Positions 46,301 to 55,522 of a stretch of DNA of 64,000 nucleotides are shown here, in pieces. Source of the DNA: Hanleya hanleyi. Taxonomy: Eukaryota; Mollusca; Polyplacophora; Lepidopleurida; Hanleyidae. Location: assembly GCA_036873755.1 (NCBI GenBank), contig JAVTVY010039324.1, positions 1 through 64,000 of the forward strand, read 5' to 3'. The position numbers and the translations under genes are program-made. The notes under the pieces were generated by a model. It saw only the letters and a list, made by a program, of their open reading frames with translations, was not told the origin of the DNA and searched no databases. Every line of letters begins with the position of its first letter. The first letter of the stretch is position 1.

Positions 46301-48014
46301 GTACCTCGGAATGGTTGTCGACAACATGGACAATTTGGAAGAAGTCGTCCCAATTCTCAAACAGCTTGGCGGTCGTCATGGCACCCATGGTTACAACATC
46401 CCTGGAACTTATTTCCCTGTAAGTTTGTTAGTTTGTCCAAGTCCTGAGGCTTTTTTTCAATTTTACCGCAAAGGTCTCAACTAAATTGTCGACCATTGTC
46501 GGCCAAATAAGGAAGAGCAAGTTTTACTCTGACAATTAAACAATATCTATTTGAGTTAAGTTGTCATGGTCAGTATCTATATCGGGGACCAAACTTTCCA
46601 GAGAAATTCATCACGAAGGAACCCGCTTCAAGCCCCGAGTTTTAATTCAAACATTCTCACTGAAACTTACCCTCTAAAGTAAAAATTTAGATCGACTTCG
46701 TAGATCTGATTTAAGGACTCGAGTTCCATTCACAGAAAATTCTGACCCGCTTAAGGTTCCCTTAATTACATCCCAACTAAGGTATTGAATCATGTTTGGA
46801 GTATTCGTATCGACAGGAACCGATTCGGGCAATTTAATTTGATTAAACATTTTAGCTTCAAGCTATAAAAGTTGAACTATTAAAAAAATGCGGCATTGAA
46901 TTAAGTTGCTAATAGCATCTGGGTCTTTTCCCAAAATGTTTCAAAACTTGACATACTCATTCTGGACATTTCTATGCTCACAAGGGTCTTTGGATTTTGT
47001 AATTTCGCCTCACAACGTATTTTATTGACTTTAAAAGTTGCGAAATCGGAATAATTAGCTAAGCCGCGGTCATTGTAATTCGTTTCGTCAAAGCAAGTAA
47101 AACAATTTGAGGAATGTACCTGGTACGTATAAATCACGTAAATCCACATTTCAAAAGTTTTGATTCCATAGCTTAGAAGTTGTTAGAAAACAAAACTTTA
47201 CTTTTCAGCTGCTACACAGCCAAAACAATGGTGGTAACCATCACCAATAAAAGACGACGACAGTATCACCAATAAATGGTGATGAGTTAGAGCCATCACC
47301 ATATTCCATCATCACCATTCCATCGCCATTTATTGACGATGACCTTAAATCTACACTCACTGATTGTCGTCATTTGTTGATGATGACCAGGCCCCATCAC
47401 CAATAAATGGCGATAACACGGCCTCGTCACCAATAAATGGCGATAACACGGCCTCTTCACCGATAAATGGCGATGGCACGGCCTCGTCACCGATAAATAG
47501 CGATGGGCCATCGCCATTTTTCTGACTTTGGACTCCGTAGTAAAAACATTCCACTTGCAAAAGGGGTTCATTGTAGAAGCCTTTAACATCACATCGACCC
47601 TAAACGCCACATCGCATTGCGACGTTAAGGGTCGATGTGATGTTAAGGGCTTCTCTGTGCCTTCGCATCCAATGCCCTCTTCTCCCTCGTTGGCGGAGGG
47701 CTTGAACTACCCCATATAGTCATCTTATATACAAATTGAAAACATGCTGCAATTATCCTGATAGGCTTGTAATACCGATCGGCACGTAATAAATGTTACT
47801 GTTCAGAGCCGATCTTGTTCATTATTTAACTGATTACCGTCTATCTTTTTATTTTCCACAGTATCTGGGCCATGCTCTGGTTGATAACATGTCGAAAGCA
47901 GCGCCGACCACGTTCAACCGTGGTGTTGAGGATGCCTGGAAAGAGTTGTATGGCTGGGTAACAGACCAAATCGTCACCGGACAGACTGAATACACCCCTG
48001 AACAGGCTCGTTAG
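43362..48014 (+). CDS. Single-domain globin, five coding exons
   Basis: This is a haem protein for oxygen binding or redox and NO chemistry, presumably cytosolic. Exons: ATG 43,362-43,364; 43,518-43,564; 43,906-44,043; 46,187-46,418; 47,862-48,014 (TAG). All have GT-AG borders and phases 0, 2, 2 and 0 agree, giving 190 residues. The last two introns sit at the classical globin positions: after 'GIQLFMR' in helix B (B12.2) and after 'IPGTYFP' in helix G (G7.0). Phe75 (CD1, 'TKEKF'), His95 (distal E7, 'VIFHVTRV') and His127 (proximal F8, 'LGGRHG') are present. The E7-F8 distance of 32 matches neuroglobin-like proteins rather than myoglobin. About 35 residues precede helix A and include 'LFECIRFKSKGKYPKL'. 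No signal peptide is seen. The first exon, an ATG directly followed by gtaagt, is inferred; pre-coding introns are known in bivalve globins. Confidence 0.88.
44732..45410 (-). pseudogene. LINE fragment (RT end and 3' UTR) in globin intron 3
   Basis: The minus-strand frame from about 45,390 reads 'IEGVQRRATKFILGYSQ' and 'YKERLELLNILPLSYRRE'. After a one-base frame change near 45,147 it reads 'RIYYIWKSVAF' and closes with 'NPCSWVTKCHCSRCRL'. This is the typical C-terminal end of CR1/jockey-like non-LTR polyproteins. A 3' UTR with 'taaataaataaaaaaaat' follows (to 44,732). It is a dead 5'-truncated insertion within the intron. Confidence 0.8.
47224..47520. repeat. 30-bp minisatellite in globin intron 4
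   Basis: Units of the type 'caccaataaatggcgataac' plus 'acggcctcgt' recur at 30 bp between 47,395 and 47,520. Looser and inverted copies ('caccaataaatggtgatg', 'ccatcgccatttattgacg') lie upstream. Minus-strand frames over it are repeat artefacts. Confidence 0.85.
47583..47646. repeat. Hairpin in globin intron 4
   Basis: ttaacatcacatcgaccc at 47,583 pairs with gggtcgatgtgatgttaa ending at 47,646. The arms are about 20 bp with one bulged T and a loop of about 21 bases. Confidence 0.85.
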
Positions 48015-48282
48015 GAAGGTCGCAACTAACACAACCACCACCAATGACTTGCCCGAAATTGAGCATGTGTGCTGATGAAAAATGAAACGGCTATGAATTT
48101 GGACCAAAAGGATATCGAAAAATGGAACACTGTACGCAAAGCTGCTGCCCCTGTTGTATATATGTAAATTAGGTCTCACAACTGAATTTGTTAACTTTGC
48201 CCATGAACTTGATATATATTTTTACGTGTTAATCACTTCAAGATTATCTCCTGAAGGCTGCCATGTTTTCTATTATCGGTAA

Positions 48283-48288
48283 AATAAA
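48283..48288 (+). terminator. Globin polyadenylation signal
   Basis: AATAAA lies 269 bases after the TAG stop, within 'ggtaaaataaaaattat'. Confidence 0.6.
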
Positions 48289-48954
48289 AATTATTTGCTA
48301 TGTTATCTATATCGGGTTGTCAGATTTGTTCTTACTTCTTGGATGTTTGACTGTATAATTGCGATATTATACAAGAAATCTATATTCTTATTTATCAAAA
48401 ACTCGATCATACTGCTTTTCCATTTAGCTGCGCATGAAGGTCTGCGTTGATTGGCGGGGGGGGGGGGCTCATTTTATTTCAGGAAGCTTGGTATGGTCTC
48501 CAGTGAGGAAAAGAGCTCAAACTAGAATTATTCTCAAATGGTTGATAACAACTGAATGCTATAGTCGCGGTGTAGCAATAATGGTTGTCCGCCAGTACAG
48601 GCTGTCCAGGAAATGCTTGATCCACGTGTTTCAGGTACTGGTTGCCCACTTGATACATAGTACTTCTGTACATGTCGTAATGCATAATATGTTATATGTT
48701 GCCCCTGGGCAATCATTCACGTGGGACAACCGGTCTTATTACAACCGTATAATGGTGACAAATTTCCGATAGTTCAGCAGCTGTCACAAGTGGCGGGGGT
48801 CAATCAATAGTTCCCTGTGAGGGAATTTTCTTAACAATAGGCTTGTTTTCCCGAACGTCAACATGGTTGACCAGACAGTTATACTGATAGGGTCTATTGC
48901 TATCTCAATAAAATAGCCAGACGGACTGTACTGCTTTCGCCGAACTTCTTCATA
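48289..48954. other. No recognisable gene
   Basis: A G-run at 48,457-48,466 and short frames without domain features. Confidence 0.45.
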
Positions 48955-49870
48955 AAGAACTTTGTGTCAATTGTCCTGAAACGTGATGACGTATGCCCCT
49001 ACACCCATGACAATAAAATCTCTCTTCTATCCCTTGAAGCAGTGCAGGCCCCCAACATCCATGACAATTAAATGGCTGGTGGGGATCATTATACAATTCA
49101 ATTAGCCTGTCACCTCCCTCGTGTAACATGACATCAACTTAATTGCCAGCACGAGGTCCTTGGACTGGCGCAGTCGGAAGATCAAGCTTCAATTGTACTG
49201 AAACCTGATGACGTAGGCCCCCTACATCCATGACAATAAAATCCCACTTCTATCCCTTGATGCAATGCAGGTAACAAACGTCAATGAAAATCAAATGGCT
49301 GGTGGGGATCTTCATACAATTCAGTTAGCCTGTCATCCCCCTCATGTAACATGATATCAACTTAATTGCCAGCGCGACGTTCCTGGACTGGCACAGTCGG
49401 AAGAGCAAGCTTTAATTTGGTGTATCTGGTTACATATAGGACTTCATGCCTTGCAGCACATGTACTGCGCGTTAACAATGACAATTTAATTGGTTTCGTG
49501 TTACATAAGCGATGTTAGATTTCTGAATAAGTGTTCACGTGTCATGCAGATGAATGAATACACAATTCATCACGTGATCGAGAGATATAGTATGTCACCA
49601 GGGTTTCGGACCATTCAATTAGCCTGTCACTTCCCTCATGTAAATCAACTTAATTGCCAGTGCGAGGTCCCTGGACTGCAATACAAGCTTTAATTTGGTG
49701 TATCGGGTTACATATAGGACGTTACGCCTTGCGGCACATGTACTTTGCGTTAACAATGACAATTTAATTGGTTCGTGTTACATAACCGACGTTAGATTTC
49801 TGCATAAGTGTTCACGTGTTATGTAGATGAACGAATACACAATTAATCACGTGATTGAGAGAGGGATATA
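48955..49870 (+). repeat. Two pairs of tandem duplications of about 200 bp
   Basis: 48,980-49,190 and 49,195-49,400 share 'cctgatgacgtaggccccc', 'aaatggctggtggggatc', 'caattcagttagcctgtc' and 'aacttaattgccagc'. 49,400-49,620 and 49,680-49,870 share 'ttaatttggtgtatc', 'ttacatataggac', 'cgttaacaatgacaatttaa' and 'tgtgttacataa'-type phrases. Mixed homology between the pairs points to unequal exchange. Confidence 0.75.
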
Positions 49871-50149
49871 ATAAGTCGTCAGGGTTTGGGATCATAAAAC
49901 GAGGGTTCTACCCCTATAGCAGATCACTATGGAACTCCCAAATTGGTATATTCTTTATCAATGTGAAAATCCTGTATCATTGATTATTTATATTCTCAGG
50001 AATCGTGTCACAGTTTTCATTAGACATTTTTTTTGTGACAGCTGTTATCAAATGAAAAAGGTTTAGAAACGCAAGTTTTAAAAGTTTAATAAATAGTCAG
50101 CATGGTAGAAATAGTTTTATATGCAGACGGAATTTTTAAACAGTAAACC

Positions 50150-50765
50150 AGAACCTTCATTCCAAGCGTCTGGTCCGTCATTCATAATTCAGCCGTCGTC
50201 CATTAGAGAATATCCGTGTCCATAATCCAAAGACCTATTCCATATTCCATATAACAGTATTAGCACCAAATTCAAAAAGACAATCATAGTATAAAGAAAC
50301 ATAGGCTTGTTTCCTGCAAGAGAGAAGCGGTCAACAGTTTTCAATGATGCCGGCAAGACATCATGATGTTCCAAAAATATCAAATCCGTATCGCTGATCA
50401 GTATTCTTATCCATAATATTCGTTGTAAAGCCGTCATCTAAAGAATGATGTATCTCAGTCACGCTTTGATTGTGACTGTTCATATGAGTACCATGAAGAT
50501 CTTGAAGTACATGGATCCATACGGCCCCTAGCCCCGGGTTAAGCGAAATTAGATACAAGTTACGAAACGTAACGCCATAGATCTTGCACGCTACGCTCGT
50601 ATTTTGCTATCAGCATCAGCATGTATCGCCAAATTTGAGAAACTTTGAGTGGAGGCGCTTGGTGGTGTAGCCCTGTTTTATAAGTTCTGCAACAATGTTT
50701 TGTGACGTTGATTAAAATCGTCACATTTGACACAGGATCTAGCAAATGCCACTAGGCATAATATG
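50150..50765 (-). repeat. Inverted, diverged copy of unit interior (25.9-26.5 kb)
   Basis: The reverse complement of 50,563-50,760 matches 25,925-26,115 ('catagatcttgcac', 'aatttgagaaactttga', 'cgttgattaaaatcgtcaca'). That of 50,170-50,410 matches 26,290-26,490 ('accgcttctctcttgcagga', 'atggacgacggctgaa'). The order is preserved, so a contiguous block was inverted or copied. An 82-codon minus-strand frame here is not kept in the matching A and B sequence. Confidence 0.75.
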
Positions 50766-51454
50766 TATACGCCATATGCAGGTCCCACTGGAATATTACT
50801 GTTCAGAAAGGGATAGTTTACGATGTCGAAATTGTAATCATCTCTTTTGTCATACAGTCGACGAGAGAGAAGGCCCGCTTCATTTTTATAGAGATATAGT
50901 TTTAAACATGATGTGCCTGTAGGGTTATCTGTAGTTTCCTTCAAATCCAGTGAAGGTGGATAAAAATCCTTCACTGCGTCATTTATATAGCGATTATCCA
51001 CACCCAGAAGATCGTCTATATAGCGTTTGGTGAATGAGAAGGAACGGGCTTTGAATGGATCGGTTTTGAAAGCGCCTGCATATAGTCATATTCATAAGAG
51101 AACAGATATAGGTCAGCCAACAGGGGTGCACAATTAGTACCCATTAGAATACCTATATGCTGCTGATATAATGCGTTCTAATATAGTGTAGAGAAGTAAC
51201 CGTCCACGAGCGGCATTTATTGGTGGTTCTTTTGAATGTTAAAGTATACCGTGGGAAATCTATTTGCCTAACTCTGCTTTGTGCCGCCTGCAAGTGGTTC
51301 AGCAGAAAAGGACGCGGTAACACGTGACAGGAACGAGGATCCAGTAAGTTGTTTGTTCGAATCACATCTTCCCCACGTTATTGTGTCCCCTGGGCTTGAA
51401 AACACTGGGCGTACGTAATTCCATCATTACGTTGTTTTGTCTTCCCGTTACACA
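50766..51454. other. No recognisable gene
   Basis: No coding or repeat signal that I can support. Confidence 0.45.
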
Positions 51455-51750
51455 TTTTTTGTCCGATCACTAACTCGAGAACTATTGAACCGATCGACTT
51501 CAAACTTGGGGACGGTCTGGCCATCGGTCAAAGGACGGTTAGGGTACTTTTCAGTTACTTGTGCAATCTGAGATGGCCGCCATCAGTCATCTTGGATTTT
51601 CAGCAGTTGGGTCTTCACACATTTTCTTATCCGACCAATAACTCGAGAACTATTTTGAACCGACCCACTTCAAACTTGGAGAGTCTCATGACATCAGTGA
51701 GGTGACATTTGGTGTTGCTTTTCAATTACCTATGTAATCCCAGATGGCCG
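51455..51750 (+). repeat. Two-unit tandem repeat of about 155 bp
   Basis: Both units run 'actcgagaactatt', 'gaaccgat/cgac..cttcaaacttgg', then 'gagatggccgcc' or 'cagatggccgct'. They resemble the other 'indirect' arrays in layout: a tccg phrase, a 'cttcaaacttgg' phrase and a 'atggccgcc' phrase. Confidence 0.7.
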
Positions 51751-51751
51751 C

Positions 51752-51905
51752 TGTTGTATCCTCGGATTTCGGAGGCCTCATAGTTCCGACCGGAACTCTG
51801 AGGATAACACTGGCCTATCGTCAGAGTTCTTTCCGTCCTCAGAGTTCCTGGCCCCGTATCCTGAGAGTTCCGTCCGACCTCAGAGTTCCGACCCGAGCTC
51901 GCGGG
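51752..51905. repeat. Cluster of tcagagttcc decamers in both orientations
   Basis: At least five copies of cagagttcc or ggaactctga occur, separated by 'gtccg' or 'gaccgga' pieces. It is a short irregular palindromic array. Confidence 0.65.
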
Positions 51906-52059
51906 TATTTGTTTTCGTTTAGACAATATGGGAAAATTTATCCACATAATTAAGTATCACAAGATATATTCAACTGGGGTCAATACTGCAAGATATATAC
52001 ATTTTTTGGCTATTTTACCATCGCTAAAATAAATTTTCTAGTGTTTGTATATATAACTT

Positions 52060-52425
52060 TGAAACAATAATAGTTAATGCCAGCGGTGCCATATTTTCCT
52101 GCCTTGAATCTAAACCAATATCAAACTTGTTTTTTTCATTAAACTAGTAAGTTTGTCTAGATGGCACAATTGATGGCACAACTGATTTTCTATCGGTAGA
52201 TTTAGGCAGGCAACTAGGGGGACTCAGCGGGACATTTCCGGATTTGACCGTCGTCATTGAATTTTCAGCGTTGAGACGATCGCTGCGATTTTGTCTGGTC
52301 AAGAAACTTGACGCTAAAGCATAATTTTATGTATCAAACTCAGTGCCCAAATAAACCCTTTACTCATTTTGAATAATATATTGACCATTAAGCGCGAATG
52401 TACGAATTTATTTATATTACGACGA
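52060..52425 (+). repeat. Diverged direct copy of unit interior (27.57-27.93 kb)
   Basis: Shares 'cttgaatctaaaccaatatc', 'tgacgctaaa', 'aataaacccttactcatttt'-like and 'ccattaagcgcgaatgtac' phrases with 27,570-27,925 in the same order. It ends at 'tttatttatatt' and joins the dispersed repeat at 52,430. Confidence 0.8.
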
Positions 52426-52429
52426 AAAA

Positions 52430-52565
52430 ATTCAACCTCAAAACAGGGTTATCTCCCCTCCTGCCAGTCGATCGACCCTGCCCTCATCCAATTTTTCAGG
52501 GCGAAAAGCCGCCCTGGCATTCCCCGCACAGTTGATCTTCACCAATATGTATGTATCGCAACAAC
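52430..52565 (-). repeat. Dispersed 'agggttatctcccc' repeat, copy 3
   Basis: The order 'caacctcaaaacagggttat', 'tcgatcgaccctgccctcat', 'gggcgaaaagccgccctgg' matches the 5.7 kb copy. Confidence 0.7.
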
Positions 52566-52701
52566 TTGAATTAACCATAATTAATCAACTGTAGCGCATT
52601 TTGGGGATTCGACAGACAAAAGAATACAAAAAGTCGGTGACTACAGCTAATTAAATAACTGGTCATCTCTTCACAACAACAACAACTACAACAACAACAC
52701 T

Positions 52702-53425
52702 ACATCAAAGCTAGCTCCAACTGGAACCTAATGATACTGTCATTAGGTTCCACGTACATCCTAGCCACCATCGTAATGTAGAAGCCCGAATCGTATAAAC
52801 AATGATTTAGTTGCTCCTTACCATGCATTTTCCGATAAAACGTATCATGAACTAGTCCGAATCGTCCGAACGGCCAACATCTGTTTTTGAGTGGGTTTCG
52901 CCGCCTTTTGTACCATTCCCCGCTTGAATATGTGATCAGCTCCGCCCTGTTTGTTTTCACGCTGGAGTGTCGACTGCGCAAAACGGTGGCAATTGTAAAA
53001 ACCGGAAGTGCGCACGCCAACACCACAAACGCGGTCGTCCGATTATTGCTTCCGACAGTGAATGAATGAATTTTTCATTCTGCCTTACGACCACGTGTAT
53101 GGTGCTGGCGTGCGCACTGGCGGTTTTTATTGCGGCCACCGTTTGCGCAGTCGACACTCCAGCGTGCAAACAAACATGGCGGAGCTAGGCCGTTTTCAAG
53201 CGGGGACTGGTACAAAAGGCGGCGAACCCCACTCAAATAGATGCTGGCCGTTCGGACGATTCGAATTAGTTCATGATACGTTTTATCGGAAAATGCATGG
53301 TAAGGAGCAACTGAATCATTGTTTATACGATTTGGGCTTCTACATTACGATGGGGGCTAGGATGTTCGTGGAACCTAATGACAGCCATGTACCATTAGGT
53401 TCCATGTTGGAGCTACATCAAAGCT
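52702..53425. mobile_element. 702-bp foldback element with 11-bp target duplication
   Basis: acatcaaagct borders it at 52,702-52,712 and 53,415-53,425. The element (52,713-53,414) is two arms of about 330 bp in inverted orientation ('agctccaactggaacctaat' at the left end, 'agctccaacatggaacctaa' from the right end) around a loop of about 20-50 bp near 53,045-53,090. The arms differ by about 6-8%. Each arm holds the same 45-codon open stretch ('FYRKMHGKEQLNHCLYD'). Between arms, changes that alter the peptide are as common as silent ones, so it is not a selected gene. Confidence 0.9.
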
Positions 53426-53524
53426 AACGGTCGTTTTTTTGTTTAGCAAATCAGCTATGTTTGTTTTTCGGAATCAATTAATGTTCACGCACATTCACAT
53501 CTGCAAAAGTTAAATATCTCAGTA

Positions 53525-53680
53525 TTTAGTATGCTGATAAGGACTGTTTGACTGGTAAGATTCAGGTCTCGTGAAATGATGTTTTGGTACAGAGCTATAT
53601 ATGTTAAGTGAATGAGGGCAGGGTCGATCGAATAGCAGAAGGGTGAGATAACCCTGTTTGGAGGTTGGAGAAAAATATCT
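53525..53680 (-). repeat. Dispersed 'agggttatctcccc' repeat, copy 4
   Basis: It is the inverse of 5256-5400: 'ctggtaagattcagg', 'gaaatgatgttttggtacag', 'ggcagggtcgatcga', 'gagataaccctgtttggagg'. Confidence 0.75.
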
Positions 53681-54810
53681 TGTCTAGGGCTATTACAATT
53701 TACATTGGCGGCAATGTTAAAAGCTGTTAACGTAATTGCATCTCCTCGATTCATTAATTAAGTCTAGACTCCCATATTTCGGCAAGAAGTACTTTTATTC
53801 AAGTGCTACAACCGGACAGCCTTCTTGACAGTGCGTGCCCTTCATAGGTCCTTAACCCAAATGGCGTCAAAATATTTAGAGGGAAGGGGGCGAACTGTCC
53901 CCCTCCACCGCCCCTTCCCGCTCAGCCAAACACGGTACAAAAACGTTAAAACATGGTGGGATTAAAACAATTCATTTGTTGGTTGCACATACTACCATTG
54001 CCTTATTGGGCCACTTTACATTCTGAGGCCCGATACAGGAAAACCATTCTCAGGTGGCGGACAATCGTTAATACGAAAAAAATGGACAACCATTTCTATC
54101 GCCGGACAACGTATTCCCTGATAAAGTTGTCCATTGACAACCTAAACTAATATCAGTTGTTCCTGGTGCGCAAGGTCAAAGGTCAGTATGCGGTTTTATG
54201 CTCTCTCTTTACTACTAACACATCTTCATCTAATAAGAGATACAGGTCAGATCCGACATTCTATAGGCAATCGTCCTTCAGAGATTCGGCAGGGATTTTG
54301 ATGCTTGAAATCTCTTGTGAATAAAACATGCAGATTAGGAAAATTATTTATGACCGATGACTGGCTACATTCAAAGTCTAATTATAGGCATAAAATATCG
54401 ATGCCATGCGAGGTGCCGGTACCTACTTTTCTGCGAGGAAAATGGGCAAAAGATATTTTATTCCACACCAGATTATTATTATTCACTAATTTACCGTGAA
54501 ATTGTTCACAAGAAAATACATCAATAAAAAATTAACGTCACTCAATTGTAATCTTCTGGTATGGCATGATAAGTTTCCCCCACTAGCTCTAGGGATAAGA
54601 AACATATTTAGTGGGACCGAGATACAAATCATGAGGACAGACACAAGCCCTAAGGCACAATTATCAATTAGCCTGATGATATCAAAATATTTTCGGAGTA
54701 ATAACGAATACAATACTGATATGGATAATTACCGGTGATAGTATCTATAAGAAATAATATACATGTATGATCACGAATGCTGTATTCAGCTAAATAAGCA
54801 TATGGAGATA
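53681..54810. other. No gene; short unit fragment
   Basis: 53,825-53,885 matches part of the 850-bp internal repeat ('ggcgtcaaaatatttaga'). The remainder shows nothing I can name. Confidence 0.5.
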
Positions 54811-54990
54811 ATCAAAATAAACGGCTTAAATGGAACAGAGAGGTTATTGATGCCTGAATCAAAATAAACGGCTTAAATGGAACAGAGAGGTTATTGATGC
54901 CTGAATCAAAATAAACGGCTTAAATGGAACAGAGAGGTTATTGATGCCTGAATCAAAATAAACGGCTTAAATGGAACAGAGAGGTGCCTG
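54811..54990 (+). repeat. 47-bp tandem repeat, four copies, first three identical
   Basis: Units start at 54,811, 54,858, 54,905 and 54,952. No difference is seen across the first three. The fourth lacks 'ttattga'. The unit contains 'aaataaacggcttaaatgg' and 'aacagagaggttattgatg'. Confidence 0.95.
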
Positions 54991-55522
54991 AATATTATGT
55001 GACACTGTTATTGTTTTTCACTACATGTACTATGCTCTGTGAGACAACCTGATAGAACCATTTTGTCCTACCGTTCCTTCAAATAGTTTCTTTTCCCGTA
55101 TTTGGTCAGGTGGCACAACAAGTACATTTACATTACATGCTCTGTGCTATACTATAATGATTTATTCGAAAGCATGTTGAGAAATCGCCGCCATAGTTCA
55201 GTTCAATCGTAAATTCCCCCTTTGAAGAGAGGCACCTCTTTCGAGTAAAATTTGGTTAAAAACCGGTTAAAACACAAATATACGTATAGAAAAAAGAAAT
55301 AATAATAAAATAAGCATTTTCGCACTGGGACACCAAATTTGCAACAGTTCACTGTTTCGCCATTGTATCACAGGTGAATTGTTCAGCAAGCAGAGTTAAT
55401 ACATGCAGTTTGTTATAGGAGAACCGCAGATTGGAACCCACACATTAGGCAGATTTAGAGAGTAAGCAACACAGTTCGCCTATGGTGAAGGCAGTAGGTT
55501 AGAACCCTCACAAATTTCAACA
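54991..55522. other. No gene; possible 3' UTR of the LINE at 55.5-58.4 kb
   Basis: The minus-strand 3' end of the adjacent LINE must lie here, but I could not identify its terminus or a target duplication. Confidence 0.4.

Noticed and set aside
46188..46388. Minus-strand frame opposite the central globin exon
   Set aside because: Shadow of the globin coding strand; no splice or domain support.
50189..50437. Minus-strand 82-codon ATG frame with a transmembrane-like segment
   Set aside because: The homologous sequence in units A (26.29-26.49 kb) and B does not keep the frame, so coding is not supported.
53062..53427. 121-codon plus-strand frame and its 108-codon mirror at 52,700-53,026
   Set aside because: Both are arms of the foldback element; differences between arms change the peptide as often as not, which does not suggest selection.
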